Shown piece by piece: positions 5,753 to 5,881 of a DNA stretch of 5,881 bases. Origin of the DNA: an uncultured Prevotella sp. (lineage in GTDB: Bacteria; Bacteroidota; Bacteroidia; Bacteroidales; Bacteroidaceae); contig CALFGU010000153.1 in the NCBI GenBank assembly GCA_937877685.1, positions 1 to 5,881 on the forward strand, given 5' to 3'. The notes below the pieces were generated by a model, which saw only the letters and a list, made by a program, of their open reading frames with translations, was not told the DNA's origin and ran no database searches. The translations under genes and the position numbers were made by a program. Within the stretch, counting starts at the first letter, position 1. Each line of letters begins with the position of its first letter.

Positions 5753-5796
5753 TTATAATTAAAGGCGCACCCACCAGGATGCGCCTTTAATTATAA
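5753..5796. terminator. Bidirectional terminator between the ATPase gene and tdh
   Basis: A perfect 17-bp inverted repeat (5753-5769 with 5780-5796) surrounds a 10-nt loop. Its GC-rich core GGCGCA/TGCGCC is flanked by A/T-rich ends, so on either strand the stem's 3' side runs CCTTTAATTATAA. This is the usual form of a terminator shared by convergent genes, and both neighbouring genes do point toward it. Confidence 0.85.
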
Positions 5797-5807
5797 GTAG
5801 TGACGGA

Positions 5808-5881
5808 TTAGTCCCATTCAAGGATAACCTTACCACACTGACCTGATTCCATGATGTCGAAGCCCTTTTGGAAGTCGGCAA
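5808..5881 (-). CDS. tdh: L-threonine 3-dehydrogenase, C-terminal fragment
   Basis: Only the last 23 codons and the stop (TAA at 5810-5808) are present; the gene enters from the right edge. The minus-strand translation ADFQKGFDIMESGQCGKVILEWD matches, from memory, the end of E. coli Tdh ([23 protein letters not shown]) with only a few substitutions. Tdh is a zinc-dependent, NAD-linked medium-chain dehydrogenase that oxidises L-threonine to 2-amino-3-ketobutyrate. None of its zinc or NAD sites fall in this window, so activity cannot be judged. It is convergent with the ATPase gene, and the two share the terminator at 5753-5796. A related zinc-dependent alcohol/sorbitol dehydrogenase is the main alternative, but the GKVIL-WD ending favours Tdh. 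Confidence 0.8.
   Translation of the reverse strand, partial: ADFQKGFDIMESGQCGKVILEWD

Noticed and set aside
5445..5774. 109-residue minus-strand frame over the ATPase end and spacer
   Set aside because: It begins in the terminator and purine repeat region and runs antisense to the ATPase; its composition reflects those repeats.

Overview
The window looks like chromosomal DNA from the phylum Bacteroidota, most likely order Bacteroidales and close to Prevotella/Prevotellaceae. The support is: promoter-like boxes of the TAnnTTTG type instead of TATAAT, genes without Shine-Dalgarno sequences but with A-rich leaders, a long type 2 OMP decarboxylase, an IleRS whose N-terminus resembles those of Bacteroidetes, and a lipoprotein GH25 lysozyme. 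The genus is an inference from protein resemblance and general composition.

Layout, left to right. The 5' end of ileS (minus strand, running off the left edge) has its own promoter at about 327-356. To its right is a minus-strand pair, an FKBP-type prolyl isomerase followed by a GH25 lysozyme lipoprotein, which ends at a hairpin terminator (420-463). A 329-bp AT-rich divergent region (1626-1954) holds promoter-like boxes in both directions and several small inverted repeats. On the plus strand follow pyrF (orotidine 5'-phosphate decarboxylase), a 191-bp spacer dominated by a long inverted repeat, and a complete 894-residue PMCA-type (P2B) calcium-transporting ATPase. The last 150 bp hold a purine/pyrimidine inverted repeat and a strong bidirectional terminator, then the 3' end of tdh (L-threonine 3-dehydrogenase, minus strand, running off the right edge).

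The genes are mostly housekeeping and do not form one pathway: translation (ileS), protein folding (FKBP), cell-wall hydrolysis (GH25), UMP synthesis (pyrF), Ca2+ export (ATPase) and threonine catabolism (tdh). Only the FKBP-lysozyme pair looks like an operon; pyrF-ATPase cotranscription is possible.

The most unusual signal is non-coding. Just after the stop codons of the lysozyme, pyrF and the ATPase there is an array of short words at a fixed 7- or 8-nt period. The word differs at each locus. Each array is followed by an inverted copy, so each can fold into a hairpin. I do not recognise a named family for these. The second notable point is the IleRS signature, where the canonical HxGH is replaced by GIHH in an ungapped alignment. 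No mobile element, CRISPR array, tRNA or rRNA was seen.
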